A stretch of DNA of 64,000 nt from Bin127 sp965221625 (GTDB taxonomy: Bacteria > Chloroflexota > Dehalococcoidia > Lucifugimonadales > Lucifugimonadaceae). How positions within the stretch are numbered: position 1 is the first letter of the stretch; the number at the start of each line of letters is the position of its first letter. Positions 44,001 through 48,384 of this stretch are shown piece by piece. Under the pieces are notes generated by a model that was not told the DNA's origin, did no database searches, and saw only the letters and a program-made list of their open reading frames with translations. A program made the position numbers and the translations under genes. The stretch covers positions 1,116,001 through 1,180,000 of the forward strand of contig OZ244903.1 in NCBI GenBank assembly GCA_965221625.1, written 5' to 3'.

Positions 44001-46160
44001 CGCGTAGTTTGAAGCGTTAGCGGAATTGTCGACCGTCCCGTTGCCGTCCAAGTCCCATCGGATGGCATTGAGTTTGGCGAGATTGTCTACTTCGATGAGT
44101 CCGTCGTCGTCGGTGTCATAGTCGCCGAGGGCTGCCACCGTGATCGAGAACGTGATCGTGGCGGAGTCGCCATCAGCATCGGTAACGGTGTAGTTGTAGA
44201 CCGTAGCGGCCTGCAGCGTCGTTGGCGTGCCGGTGAGCTGACGCGTTGCTGTGTCGAAATTGAGACCAGCCGGCAACCCAACATTGGGATTTGCGTCCGC
44301 CGGAGCAAGACTGTAACTCAGTGGCGCGTCGCCGCCAGTTGCTTCAGGCAGCGTCAACGGGGTGATTGCGACGTTCTGCCTAAAAACCTCATCCGCTATC
44401 GTCGCACCGCCAAAACTGGGATTGCTGGGATCCGGCGTCGGCGTAGCCGTTGGTGTGCCCGGACCCGGTGTAGCAGTGGGTGTCGCCGTTGGCGTGCCCG
44501 GACCCGGCGTCGCAGTGGGAGTTGCGGTTGGCGTGCCGGGACCCGGCGTAGCAGTAGGAGTTGCGGTTGGCGTGCCTGGACCCGGTGTCGCGGTGGGTGT
44601 CGCCGTTGGCGTGCCGGGACCCGGTGTCGCGGTCGGCGTTTCAGTCGGCGTAGCTGTAGCCGTTGGCGTTTCCGTCGGCGTTGCTGTAGCTGTGGGTGTT
44701 TCCGTTGGTGTAGGCGTTTCGGTAGGCGTCGCGGTCGGCGTTTCAGTCGGCGTAGCTGTAGCCGTAGGCGTTTCGGTCGGCGTAGCTGTAGCCGTGGGTG
44801 TTTCAGTCGGAGTAGCGGTCGCTGTTGGTGTTTCAGTCGGGGTAGGCGTCGCCGTCGGTGTTGGAGTCGGTGCTAAGACCTCCAACTCGAAGTTCAACGA
44901 GTGGGAGTCCGCAGCGGTGGTGTTGGTGTCGGAATCGACCACCTTCACCGTGTACGTCCGCCTCGGCGAAGCAGTTGTTGGGGTGCCGGTGATTTTCGGC
45001 GCATTGGCCCGACCCGGATCGACACCCGCGTTATTCGGACCGTCCCCGTCGTAGACCAGCCCAGCTGGAAGTGCCGGCGTGATGCTGTATGTCAGCTTGC
45101 CATCGCCCGTATCCGACCACACCAACTCCTCGCCAACCGGAACCGGCATACCAACTTGGTACGACTTCAAAGGGATGGTTAGCACATTGAAGAACGGGCG
45201 ACTTTCCTGCGTGTTCGCGCTTAATACGAAGTCATCGCCGTATTGGCTGGACGAGTGTTCGCATTTGGCATTGGCCTGTGCAACCGTCGTCATCTTTAAC
45301 ACGTAGTCGTGATTGCCCAACGCTACGGCTGGTCTCTGGATCCAAAAATTTGTGGTACTGGACGAGATCGTGGCAGTGCGTGAGTTTGCGTCGAAGTAAT
45401 ACCATCCGCGCGTTTCTTCGTTGGCCTCATCCTCATAAGGTTCCAGCCATTCCGTGTTGAGATCGTTGACGCGGTAAAGGACCTCCCAAAGGTCTGTGAC
45501 ACATTCCCCAGCAAAGTCTGCCTGATCGCCACTGTAGTCCGACCAAGACCAATCCAGCCTTATGCGATATTCACCGGGAGATCCGTTCGGATCCTGCTCG
45601 TGCACTCCGCGCAAGATTGTCGGAGGCTGTGCTGATAGACCCGCTACGTAATCGTCGTCATCGGACGCCTCGCCGGCGACTCCGTTAGTACCAACAGCGC
45701 GTACCTGGAAGCTGTATCGTGTTTCAGAGAATTCTTCTAAGTCAGGCGTTAAGAAACCCTTCCTAGGCGGAGTGTCGGCGGTATCTTTCAGTTCGATGTT
45801 TGCAATGTCGATCCAATCCACGTCGTCCGCGAGGGTGATTGACGATCCTGGTTGGTAGCGCCACTGATACTTGGCGATCGTGTTGTCATTCGGATCGTCC
45901 CAGCTCAGGTAGACGTTGCCGGGAATAAATTCGGGTACATCCGGGTGTCCGGCAGTCGCCGTGAAGTTCGCCGGCTTCGCGGGACCAGTTCCCGTCTGTG
46001 CGTCGGCGATCTCGATCTGCGGACGCGGGAAGACGAGGAATAAGAACAGGACGATGCCGCTGATCGTGATTACCGTAGCCGCGGCAAAGAGGTTCGCGGC
46101 AAGGCGCGAAGGATACTTCCCAAGTCGTGGGAGTTGCGCGAATGTAGTGGGATCTGACAC
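29022..46160 (-). CDS. Giant (about 5,712-residue) surface adhesin-like protein with He_PIG/FnIII repeats
   Basis: A single uninterrupted 17.1-kb frame from GTG 46160. Architecture: a signal/anchor helix at residues 20-44; a fibronectin III domain to about 170; a putative-Ig (He_PIG) domain near 330-430; a Pro/Thr-rich spacer (about 430-577); more He_PIG domains of the form YTYTVTDADGDTA. Two copies follow of a DYDTDDDGLIEVDNL Asp-rich, calcium-binding-like block with GLUG-like repeats (YAGGLVGH, SGGLVGHV) at about 710-1050 and 1620-2020. Then come He_PIG arrays, 13 nearly identical 192-residue He_PIG+FnIII units (about 2,675-5,190), two last He_PIG domains, an Ig-like module starting SEIEPAFRGVSIYPGEPLR, and the tail EIPETGGRSP-helix-KGATSSRQ, an LPxTG-like sorting signal. 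Likely role: a very long extracellular adhesin or stalk. No SD is seen at the GTG, so the start is the least certain part. Confidence 0.88.
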   Translation of the reverse strand: MSDPTTFAQLPRLGKYPSRLAANLFAAATVITISGIVLFLFLVFPRPQIEIADAQTGTGPAKPANFTATAGHPDVPEFIPGNVYLSWDDPNDNTIAKYQWRYQPGSSITLADDVDWIDIANIELKDTADTPPRKGFLTPDLEEFSETRYSFQVRAVGTNGVAGEASDDDDYVAGLSAQPPTILRGVHEQDPNGSPGEYRIRLDWSWSDYSGDQADFAGECVTDLWEVLYRVNDLNTEWLEPYEDEANEETRGWYYFDANSRTATISSSTTNFWIQRPAVALGNHDYVLKMTTVAQANAKCEHSSSQYGDDFVLSANTQESRPFFNVLTIPLKSYQVGMPVPVGEELVWSDTGDGKLTYSITPALPAGLVYDGDGPNNAGVDPGRANAPKITGTPTTASPRRTYTVKVVDSDTNTTAADSHSLNFELEVLAPTPTPTATPTPTETPTATATPTETPTATATPTETPTATATPTETPTATPTETPTPTETPTATATPTETPTATATPTETPTATPGPGTPTATPTATPGPGTPTATPTATPGPGTPTATPTATPGPGTPTATPTATPGPGTPTATPTPDPSNPSFGGATIADEVFRQNVAITPLTLPEATGGDAPLSYSLAPADANPNVGLPAGLNFDTATRQLTGTPTTLQAATVYNYTVTDADGDSATITFSITVAALGDYDTDDDGLIEVDNLAKLNAIRWDLDGNGTVDNSANASNYATAFPNPKTNPVMGCNEDEALPADQVCEGYELTADLDFDTNGDGSTDTAGDTYWNAGAGWDPIGDYVDGTNDTPFVAVFDGGHHTISNLFINRPTEDDVGLFGYAGTGSAFEKIKLLEDVNVTGKADTGSLVGDLQDSVANPDSAVNQVCAAGTVVGKGSNTGGLVGRLDGGKITESCADVDVTSGGYAGGLVGHMLGSSNLERSYAVGVVEGELHSGGLVGHVAVSEISDSYSTSTLTVSAGHFAGGMVGLANGVQLNRGYAAGQNKENPRALGIVGTNQNEQIVSESKDVYWDWSIGPLTSILGDFKTTAELQSPTTASGIYDFWSTDTWDFRNTCDYPVLKADFDGDGTATWQEFGNQAALTLCLGADIPDQTYSQGVAITALQLPAATGGTGTLTYTLTPAAPAGLTFDANARTLTGTPTTPQAAIEYTYTATDSGGGTASLKFNISVDGVPSFGNETIPDQTYTENIAITVLTLPTATGGDAPLSYSLAPDVDPNGGLPAGLSFDATTRQLTGTPTTLQAATDYNYTVTDDDDDTATLTFKITVNADTSPSFGNATIANQTLSVGTPMTALTLPEATGGNSPLTYKLTPTAPAGLSFDASTRQLSGTPTAEQNALAYTYTVTDADGDTASLTFNIEVGGATRPFSADFTKIVNRGYTRITVIRDPDQGGDFPFTAATKPPHNVASKLHAVKIVTLPDQGTLKLIPVGSSTVAERNVLAGEKVPAEEIQTARYRRGLAYYWPPDSPLPNAPSTSFTFTVFGSDDNLGNEIESAATYTATLEFSSDIIDSRPVLTISSIAKQTFTVGVPEDRQFVFSNSGNGKLKYSITPALPAGLIYDGDGPDDSGVEKGAASAPRFTGTPSVASAEATYTVKVEDTDSNTSDSDSTSVSFQLEVLPAPIDYDTDDDGRIEISNLAQLDAMRWDLDGDGANPDDPVVYAAAFPNPKTAPIMGCNEDETDPADQVCDGYELAANLDFDTNGDGSTDVAGDTYWNNGLGWDPIGDAEGATPTPFATVFDGGGHTISNLFINRPTENDVGLFGLVEGGSNAFLNLGLEGVDVTGGADTGALAGDIDGGYVQFVYAESKNGKGTVSSQGSYAGGLVGRFKGGEFRESYAAVDVSSTGNAGGLVGYLFDLSFLHTSYATGDVGGANSSGGLVATINDSSIHDAYATGAVTVTGSGQFSGGLVGETTESRNNYGQTWSSYAAGRTVGSNARGAVGSNVGLSDTLQLFWDNTLGASTSALGSGKTTIELQMPTSATDIFTGWNTVGAGQIPRWDFGTSIEYPVLKADLDGDGTATWQEFGDQRPDLAPSFGTATIPDQSYLQNSAITTLTLPVATGGNGALTYRLTPTAPAGLTFSGTTSPPQITGTPTGIQAATEYTYTATDADPSSADSVSLKFDITIAVDGVPTFGTQTIADQSLIEGSAMTAITLPEATGGDGTLSYSITPTLPAGLSFDPSTRRLSGTPTTAQSVTSYTYKAEDSDGNTADTDAATITFNITIDADATPSFATTIPDQTYKQNSLIATLSLPVATGGNGTLTYSLEGPDPNEPLPAGLSFDAAKRELTGTPTQPQTAKSYTYTATDDDGTSDTNDDDDTATLSFTIAVDGVPTFGTQTIADQTYTRLVAITSLTLPEATGGDGTLTYTLAPTADATGNLPTGLNFDAGTRTISGTPTDPQAATEYTYKATDSDASDADYVSLTFNITVVAPATPQSADFDLTVKSPRTFMRIDPNGVFPYYASSSGSPIKEVRIVTLPAVGTLKRIPGDYDSRASVLDVSANQLLPAERIQSSRSVRSLAYFPPDDTTNFTGSSFTFRVLDTSGMESTDTYTATLTYSSEVLDLHPRFNTSSIAKQTFTVGTEVVDRQFVWSNFGNGKLIYTISPALPAGLIYDGDGPDGSGVEQGADNAPRFTGTPTEESAEATYTVTVADSDSNTSATDEHSLSFQLEVLPEPNTTPSFGNQTIADQTFTQGEVLINQNALPEATGGNGTLTYALTGLPDGISLSNDRKLTGTPSAYQAATQATYTATDEDNDDATINFNITVNAATPTKPNLSATAGDASVTLSWSSGGSYKNAWEYAQWTGNTEPSPLTWTTVPGSDGDTTSYNVTTLNNGSQYSFRVRAVNGASGSVKGAPSDPASATPLEPNTTPSFGNQTIADQTFTQGEVLINQNALPEATGGNGTLTYALTGLPDGISLSNDRKLTGTPSAYQAATQATYTATDEDNDDATINFNITVNAATPTKPNLSATAGDASVTLSWSSGGSYKNAWEYAQWTGNTEPSPLTWTTVPGSDGDTTSYNVTTLNNGSQYSFRVRAVNGASGSVKGAPSDPASATPLEPNTTPSFGNQTIADQTFTQGEVLINQNALPEATGGNGTLTYALTGLPDGISLSNDRKLTGTPSAYQAATQATYTATDEDNDDATINFNITVNAATPTKPNLSATAGDASVTLSWSSGGSYKNAWEYAQWTGNTEPSPLTWTTVPGSDGDTTSYNVTTLNNGSQYSFRVRAVNGASGSVKGAPSDPASATPLEPNTTPSFGNQTIADQTFTQGEVLINQNALPEATGGNGTLTYALTGLPDGISLSNDRKLTGTPSAYQAATQATYTATDEDNDDATINFNITVNAATPTKPNLSATAGDASVTLSWSSGGSYKNAWEYAQWTGNTEPSPLTWTTVPGSDGDTTSYNVTTLNNGTQYSFRVRAVNGASGSVKGAPSDPASATPLEPNTTPSFGNQTIADQTFTQGEVLINQNALPEATGGNGTLTYALTGLPDGISLSNDRKLTGTPSAYQAATQATYTATDEDNDDATINFNITVNAATPTKPNLSATAGDASVTLSWSSGGSYKNAWEYAQWTGNTEPSPLTWTTVPGSDGDTTSYNVTTLNNGSQYSFRVRAVNGASGSVKGAPSDPASATPLEPNTTPSFGNQTIADQTFTQGEVLINQNALPEATGGNGTLTYALTGLPDGISLSNDRKLTGTPSAYQAATQATYTATDEDNDDATINFNITVNAATPTKPNLSATAGDASVTLSWSSGGSYKNAWEYAQWTGNTEPSPLTWTTVPGSDGDTTSYNVTTLNNGSQYSFRVRAVNGASGSVKGAPSDPASATPLEPNTTPSFGNQTIADQTFTQGEVLINQNALPEATGGNGTLTYALTGLPDGISLSNDRKLTGTPSAYQAATQATYTATDEDNDDATINFNITVNAATPTKPNLSATAGDASVTLSWSSGGSYKNAWEYAQWTGNTEPSPLTWTTVPGSDGDTTSYNVTTLNNGTQYSFRVRAVNGASGSVKGAPSDPASATPLEPNTTPSFGNQTIADQTFTQGEVLINQNALPEATGGNGTLTYALTGLPDGISLSNDRKLTGTPSAYQAATQATYTATDEDNDDATINFNITVNAATPTKPNLSATAGDASVTLSWSSGGSYKNAWEYAQWTGNTEPSPLTWTTVPGSDGDTTSYNVTTLNNGSQYSFRVRAVNGASGSVKGAPSDPASATPLEPNTTPSFGNQTIADQTFTQGEVLINQNALPEATGGNGTLTYALTGLPDGISLSNDRKLTGTPSAYQAATQATYTATDEDNDDATINFNITVNAATPTKPNLSATAGDASVTLSWSSGGSYKNAWEYAQWTGNTEPSPLTWTTVPGSDGDTTSYNVTTLNNGSQYSFRVRAVNGASGSVKGAPSDPASATPLEPNTTPSFGNQTIADQTFTQGEVLINQNALPEATGGNGTLTYALTGLPDGISLSNDRKLTGTPSAYQAATQATYTATDEDNDDATINFNITVNAATPTKPNLSATAGDASVTLSWSSGGSYKNAWEYAQWTGNTEPSPLTWTTVPGSDGDTTSYNVTTLNNGSQYSFRVRAVNGASGSVKGAPSDPASATPLEPNTTPSFGNQTIADQTFTQGEVLINQNALPEATGGNGTLTYALTGLPDGISLSNDRKLTGTPSAYQAATQATYTATDEDNDDATINFNITVNAATPTKPNLSATAGDASVTLSWSSGGSYKNAWEYAQWTGNTEPSPLTWTTVPGSDGDTTSYNVTTLNNGSQYSFRVRAVNGASGSVKGAPSDPASATPLEPNTTPSFGNQTIADQTFTQGEVLINQNALPEATGGNGTLTYALTGLPDGISLSNDRKLTGTPSAYQAATQATYTATDEDNDDATINFNITVNAATPTKPNLSATAGDASVTLSWSSGGSYKNAWEYAQWTGNTEPSPLTWTTVPGSDGDTTSYNVTTLNNGSQYSFRVRAVNGASGSVKGAPSDPASATPLEPNTTPSFGNQTIADQTFTQGEVLINQNALPEATGGNGTLTYALTGLPDGISLSNDRKLTGTPSAYQAATQATYTATDEDNDDATINFNITVNAATPTKPNLSATAGDASVTLSWSSGGSYKNAWEYAQWTGNTEPSPLTWTTVPGSDGDTTSYNVTTLNNGSQYSFRVRAVNGASGSVKGAPSDPASATPLEPNTTPSFGNQTIADQTFIKDVEITADTLPEARGGTGTLTYSLAASDPNGSLPAGLTFTVSSRQLVGTPTTTQSAISYSYTATDADGDTAVLTFTIAVEEDTQPSFGSETVADQRYTQNVDITAVTLPASTTGNATLDYSLSPALPAGLNFDQASRVLNGKPSEVMSQTEYTYTVTDANGDTATLTFNITVVASKEPSATPTPIPSPAFISEIEPAFRGVSIYPGEPLRLRTRIFGLQGIENPSLGDDVDFSWQQIGGGVTRGLDGTGSSILYRAPSQLGTYRVTASLTRQDCTSLTPSSWNAADCTAEFEVRVARRLALVEPPAPPVNPPGPIPSVVADEDGEQHGVFTPEDGGTYSGTDYSVTARPGAVGNDELVGIRIVPIGPVGDFTIASQRLTPLGTVYEAYVVDASGTRLSSYTFNSPGVEICIPLPHPARANIDAAELTSINADDSLSAYSSSVKIVDDRLRLCGNVSLLPQRIVAATSALVLPAPTPEAEIPETGGRSPSSTPLLILLLLGLVAIAFSGFVLKGATSSRQLRQP
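30596..38138 (-). repeat. Thirteen near-identical 576-bp tandem repeats (plus 55 bp partial)
   Basis: The period is exactly 576 bp (192 codons) and the reading frame is kept throughout. Each unit encodes one He_PIG-type domain (starting TTPSFGNQTIADQTF) and one FnIII domain (ending SDPASATPLEPN). Identity begins at 30596 and ends sharply at 38138, which is 13 full units plus the first 55 bp of another. By eye the copies differ at one base only: codon TCC becomes ACC (Ser to Thr), read as A to T on the plus strand at 34196 and 35924, while the other 11 copies have A there (for example 30740). The copy number could be affected by assembly of such identical units. Confidence 0.97.
44430..44872 (-). 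repeat. Pro/Thr-rich low-complexity spacer with 39-bp units
   Basis: Within the giant surface-protein gene this stretch encodes about 147 residues made almost only of Pro, Thr, Ala, Glu and Gly. One part is five copies of a 13-residue unit containing PGPGTPTATPTAT (39 bp each). The rest is variants of TPTETPTATA (24-30 bp). Extended Pro/Thr spacers of this sort usually span cell walls or space adhesive domains and are often O-glycosylated in other organisms. The opposite strand is also open here, which is a composition artefact. Confidence 0.9.
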
Positions 46161-46310
46161 TACTTTGACCGTTGACGGATAGTTAAAGGTAATGCTAACC
46201 TATCGCGCGCGGGCAAAACGACTACTTTGATGCCGCTTTAGCGCAGTGAGACGGGGTTTCGAGGGTTTACCGCACCATCACCGCCCCGCCAACCTCGCAA
46301 CCCCGCTACC

Positions 46311-47324
46311 TCACAACTCCACGGGTTCGGCGAAGTAGTTGGCGACCGAGTAGTAGGTGTTCACGTTGTCGACCGGATGGGCGGTCAGGATGGCATCGAC
46401 CTCGCTGCGTTGTTCTGGTGTCAACTGCCAAGCTGATGCGGTGGCGTTTTGGCGAATCTGCTCCGGCGAACTGGCACCGGCAATTACCGTCGTGACGATG
46501 GGATCGGCAAGCAGCCAGGCGAATGCCAGATCGAGCAACGTCTTGCCGTGGTCGATTGCGTAGTCGTTCAGCGCGGCGATGGCGGCGAGGTTGTTGTCGG
46601 TGATCCATCGTCGGTTTTGATTGGCGTCGAGTTCGAGGCGCGTGCCCTGCGGTGCTTGCCGAGTGGTCGGATCGACCTTGCCAGCGAGGAAACCAGCGGC
46701 TAACGGCAGGTATGGCATGACGCCGATGCCGTAGCGTCGGCACACCGGCAGCATCTCCGCTTCGCTGCTGCGGTTGAGCATCGAGTACTCGAACTGCGAC
46801 GACGCAAAGCGCGTCAATCCCTGCGACCGGGCGGTCCACTCCGCTTCCGTCAACCGCCAAGCCTCGAAGTTGCAACAACCTATATATAGGGCCTTTCCTT
46901 GCCGCACCACGTCGTCCATCGCCCGCAGCGTCTCGTCGATGGGAACGCGTGGGTCCGGACGATGGATCATGTAGAGGTCAATGTAGTCGGTGCGCAGTCG
47001 TCGCAGACTCTCCTCGACGGCGTCCATGATGAACTTGCGACCGCCGCCGAACAGGTTCGGGCCGTGTTGTCGTTTCGATCCGAACTTGGTGCCGATGAGC
47101 ATCTCGTGCCGTCGACCCTCGAGGGCGCGTCCGATGTACTCCTCGGAGAGTCCTTGCGCGTAGACGTTCGAGGTGTCGACGAAGTTGATGCCGGCGTCGA
47201 TCGCCGCGTAGATGATGGCGCGCGACTCACCGTAGTCGCGTCGTCCCGGCTCTCCGAACGAGTTCGCCCCGAGTCCAGTTTCCGAGATCTCCAGTCCGGA
47301 GTTTCCGAGGTTCCGATAGCGCAT
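46311..47324 (-). CDS. Aldo/keto reductase
   Basis: A 337-residue NADPH-dependent oxidoreductase of the AKR superfamily with a TIM barrel. Catalytic tetrad positions can be read: FVDTSNVYAQG (Asp and Tyr), MLIGTKFG (Lys) and LYMIHRPDP (His). The C-terminal cofactor-binding block is TTVIAGASSPEQIRQNATA. The ATG at 47324 is chosen because it begins MRYRNLGNSGLEISETGLG, the standard AKR opening. The 29 codons upstream encode only a repeat-derived, unconserved extension. The gene is next to the giant surface-protein gene on the same strand (150 bp gap), with no evident functional link. Upstream is the repetitive segment that borders the phage island. Confidence 0.93.
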   Translation of the reverse strand: MRYRNLGNSGLEISETGLGANSFGEPGRRDYGESRAIIYAAIDAGINFVDTSNVYAQGLSEEYIGRALEGRRHEMLIGTKFGSKRQHGPNLFGGGRKFIMDAVEESLRRLRTDYIDLYMIHRPDPRVPIDETLRAMDDVVRQGKALYIGCCNFEAWRLTEAEWTARSQGLTRFASSQFEYSMLNRSSEAEMLPVCRRYGIGVMPYLPLAAGFLAGKVDPTTRQAPQGTRLELDANQNRRWITDNNLAAIAALNDYAIDHGKTLLDLAFAWLLADPIVTTVIAGASSPEQIRQNATASAWQLTPEQRSEVDAILTAHPVDNVNTYYSVANYFAEPVEL

Positions 47325-47335
47325 GGGAATGATGT

Positions 47336-47437
47336 TACGCGCGCCCCAAAAATCGCGCCCCAACTTCGCCCCAGAGTTGCGCCCAACAATCGCGCCCCAA
47401 ATCTTAAGCAAAAGTTACGCAAAAGTTGCAACCTTTG
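47336..47437. promoter_or_regulatory. Iterated GCCCC motifs, direct repeat and GTTGCAAC palindrome upstream of the phage island
   Basis: On the plus strand GCCCC(A) recurs at 47343, 47357, 47368 and 47394, with a related GCCCAA at 47381; spacings are 11-14 bp, roughly one helical turn. Next, GCAAAAGTT occurs twice, 11 bp apart (47408 and 47419). The second copy runs into an 18-bp near-palindrome centred on GTTGCAAC (47420-47437). The segment separates the divergent aldo/keto reductase and prohead-protease genes. It looks like a cluster of protein-binding sites, but the binding protein is unknown. Confidence 0.5.
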
Positions 47438-47484
47438 GCGAATTTGGGGTTGCGAAACCGCCGGATCTATGTAACGATAGCTAT

Positions 47485-47500
47485 TAGCACAACAGTGCTA
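47485..47500. promoter_or_regulatory. TAGCAC-4-GTGCTA inverted repeat before the prohead protease
   Basis: A perfect 6-bp inverted repeat around AACA, about 40 bp upstream of the protease start codon. It could be an operator half-site pair or a small 5'-leader hairpin. It lacks a T-run on the plus side. Confidence 0.4.
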
Positions 47501-47538
47501 GTTTCAATCCCTTCGGGAAAGACAACGGAAAGGAAGTG

Positions 47539-48252
47539 ATGACGGTAGTTTCTGAACGAAATCTCGCCGAACCCCGTGCGCGAGAAGTGCGGGAAGTGCG
47601 GGACGACTCGGCGATGATCCGAAAGTGGTTGAGTGCCGGCGTCGAACGACGTGTCCGACGATCGACGAAGCAGCGGTCTGGCAGTGTGGAAAACGTGCGG
47701 AGGGACTCGGTTGCGACGTCTTCGGAGGACGCGGCACCGCGTCGGTTGATCATCCGCGCTTCGGTGGGAAGTGAGGATCGCGCCGGCGACGTCATCAATC
47801 CCAAGGGTTGGTTGCTCGATGGCTTCCGCAGCAACCCGGTTTTTCTCTGGGCACACGACCGGTCGACGCCGCCCATCGGGCGCGCTGCTCGGACGTGGGT
47901 GGACCGCAACTCGCTGTTGGCGGTGATCGAGTTTGCGCCGACCGAGTTCGCCAACCAGATCGCCGATCTCTACGAGAAGGGCTTCATGCGCGGCGTATCG
48001 GTCGGATTCATCCCCATCGAGACGGAGGTGCGTGAGTCGAGCTACGGGCGTCGGGCACTCCACTTCGTGCAGCAGGAGCTGCTCGAGATTAGTGCCGTGC
48101 CAGTGCCGATGCATACCGGCACCCTCGCCGAGGTGCCAAGAGTCCCACAAGCAGCGGCATACGACCAGCAGCGGGAGGTGGGTGAGTTGCTCCGTGAAGT
48201 CCGCCATGAGTTGAGCGAGCTGCAACAGACGGCGTTGGAGTTGGCGGCTTAG
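47539..48252 (+). CDS. HK97-family prohead protease
   Basis: A 237-residue caudoviral prohead serine protease (peptidase U35 type), which cleaves scaffold/delta domains during capsid maturation. Core segments are SEDRAGDVINPKGW near residue 80, NPVFLWAHDRSTPPIGRA (catalytic-region His), EKGFMRGVSVGFIPIE (nucleophile Ser in VSVGF) and LLEISAVPVPM, the usual end of the family. The N-terminal 70 residues are Arg-rich and variable. The ATG at 47539 is preceded by AAAGGAAG. A GTG one codon earlier is also open. It is the first gene of the phage-derived island, ahead of the major capsid gene by 132 bp, the standard protease-capsid order. Confidence 0.9.
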   Translation: MTVVSERNLAEPRAREVREVRDDSAMIRKWLSAGVERRVRRSTKQRSGSVENVRRDSVATSSEDAAPRRLIIRASVGSEDRAGDVINPKGWLLDGFRSNPVFLWAHDRSTPPIGRAARTWVDRNSLLAVIEFAPTEFANQIADLYEKGFMRGVSVGFIPIETEVRESSYGRRALHFVQQELLEISAVPVPMHTGTLAEVPRVPQAAAYDQQREVGELLREVRHELSELQQTALELAA

Positions 48253-48384
48253 CTGTGCGAAACCAATTGCTTCCCAAAGCGATGAGAGTGCGATCCGATC
48301 GGTTCGCAGTGGCGGAAAGGATGCCCCAAATCGGTGATGCAATCGGATACCTGACATTAGGAATTGAAGGAGAAGTTGAGAGAG

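Noticed and set aside
44362..45054. A plus-strand 230-residue Gly/Val/Ala-rich, elastin-like ORF
   Set aside because: It is the antisense of the Pro/Thr spacer (Pro-Thr codons read backwards as Gly/Val), so it is explained by composition.
47325..47411. A 29-codon N-terminal extension of the aldo/keto reductase
   Set aside because: The internal ATG at 47324 starts the standard reductase sequence; the extension is encoded by the iterated GGGGCGC words and has no conserved content.
47500..47522. GTTTCAATCCCTTCGGG, which resembles a CRISPR repeat end
   Set aside because: It is a single copy with no spacer-repeat periodicity and no cas genes nearby.
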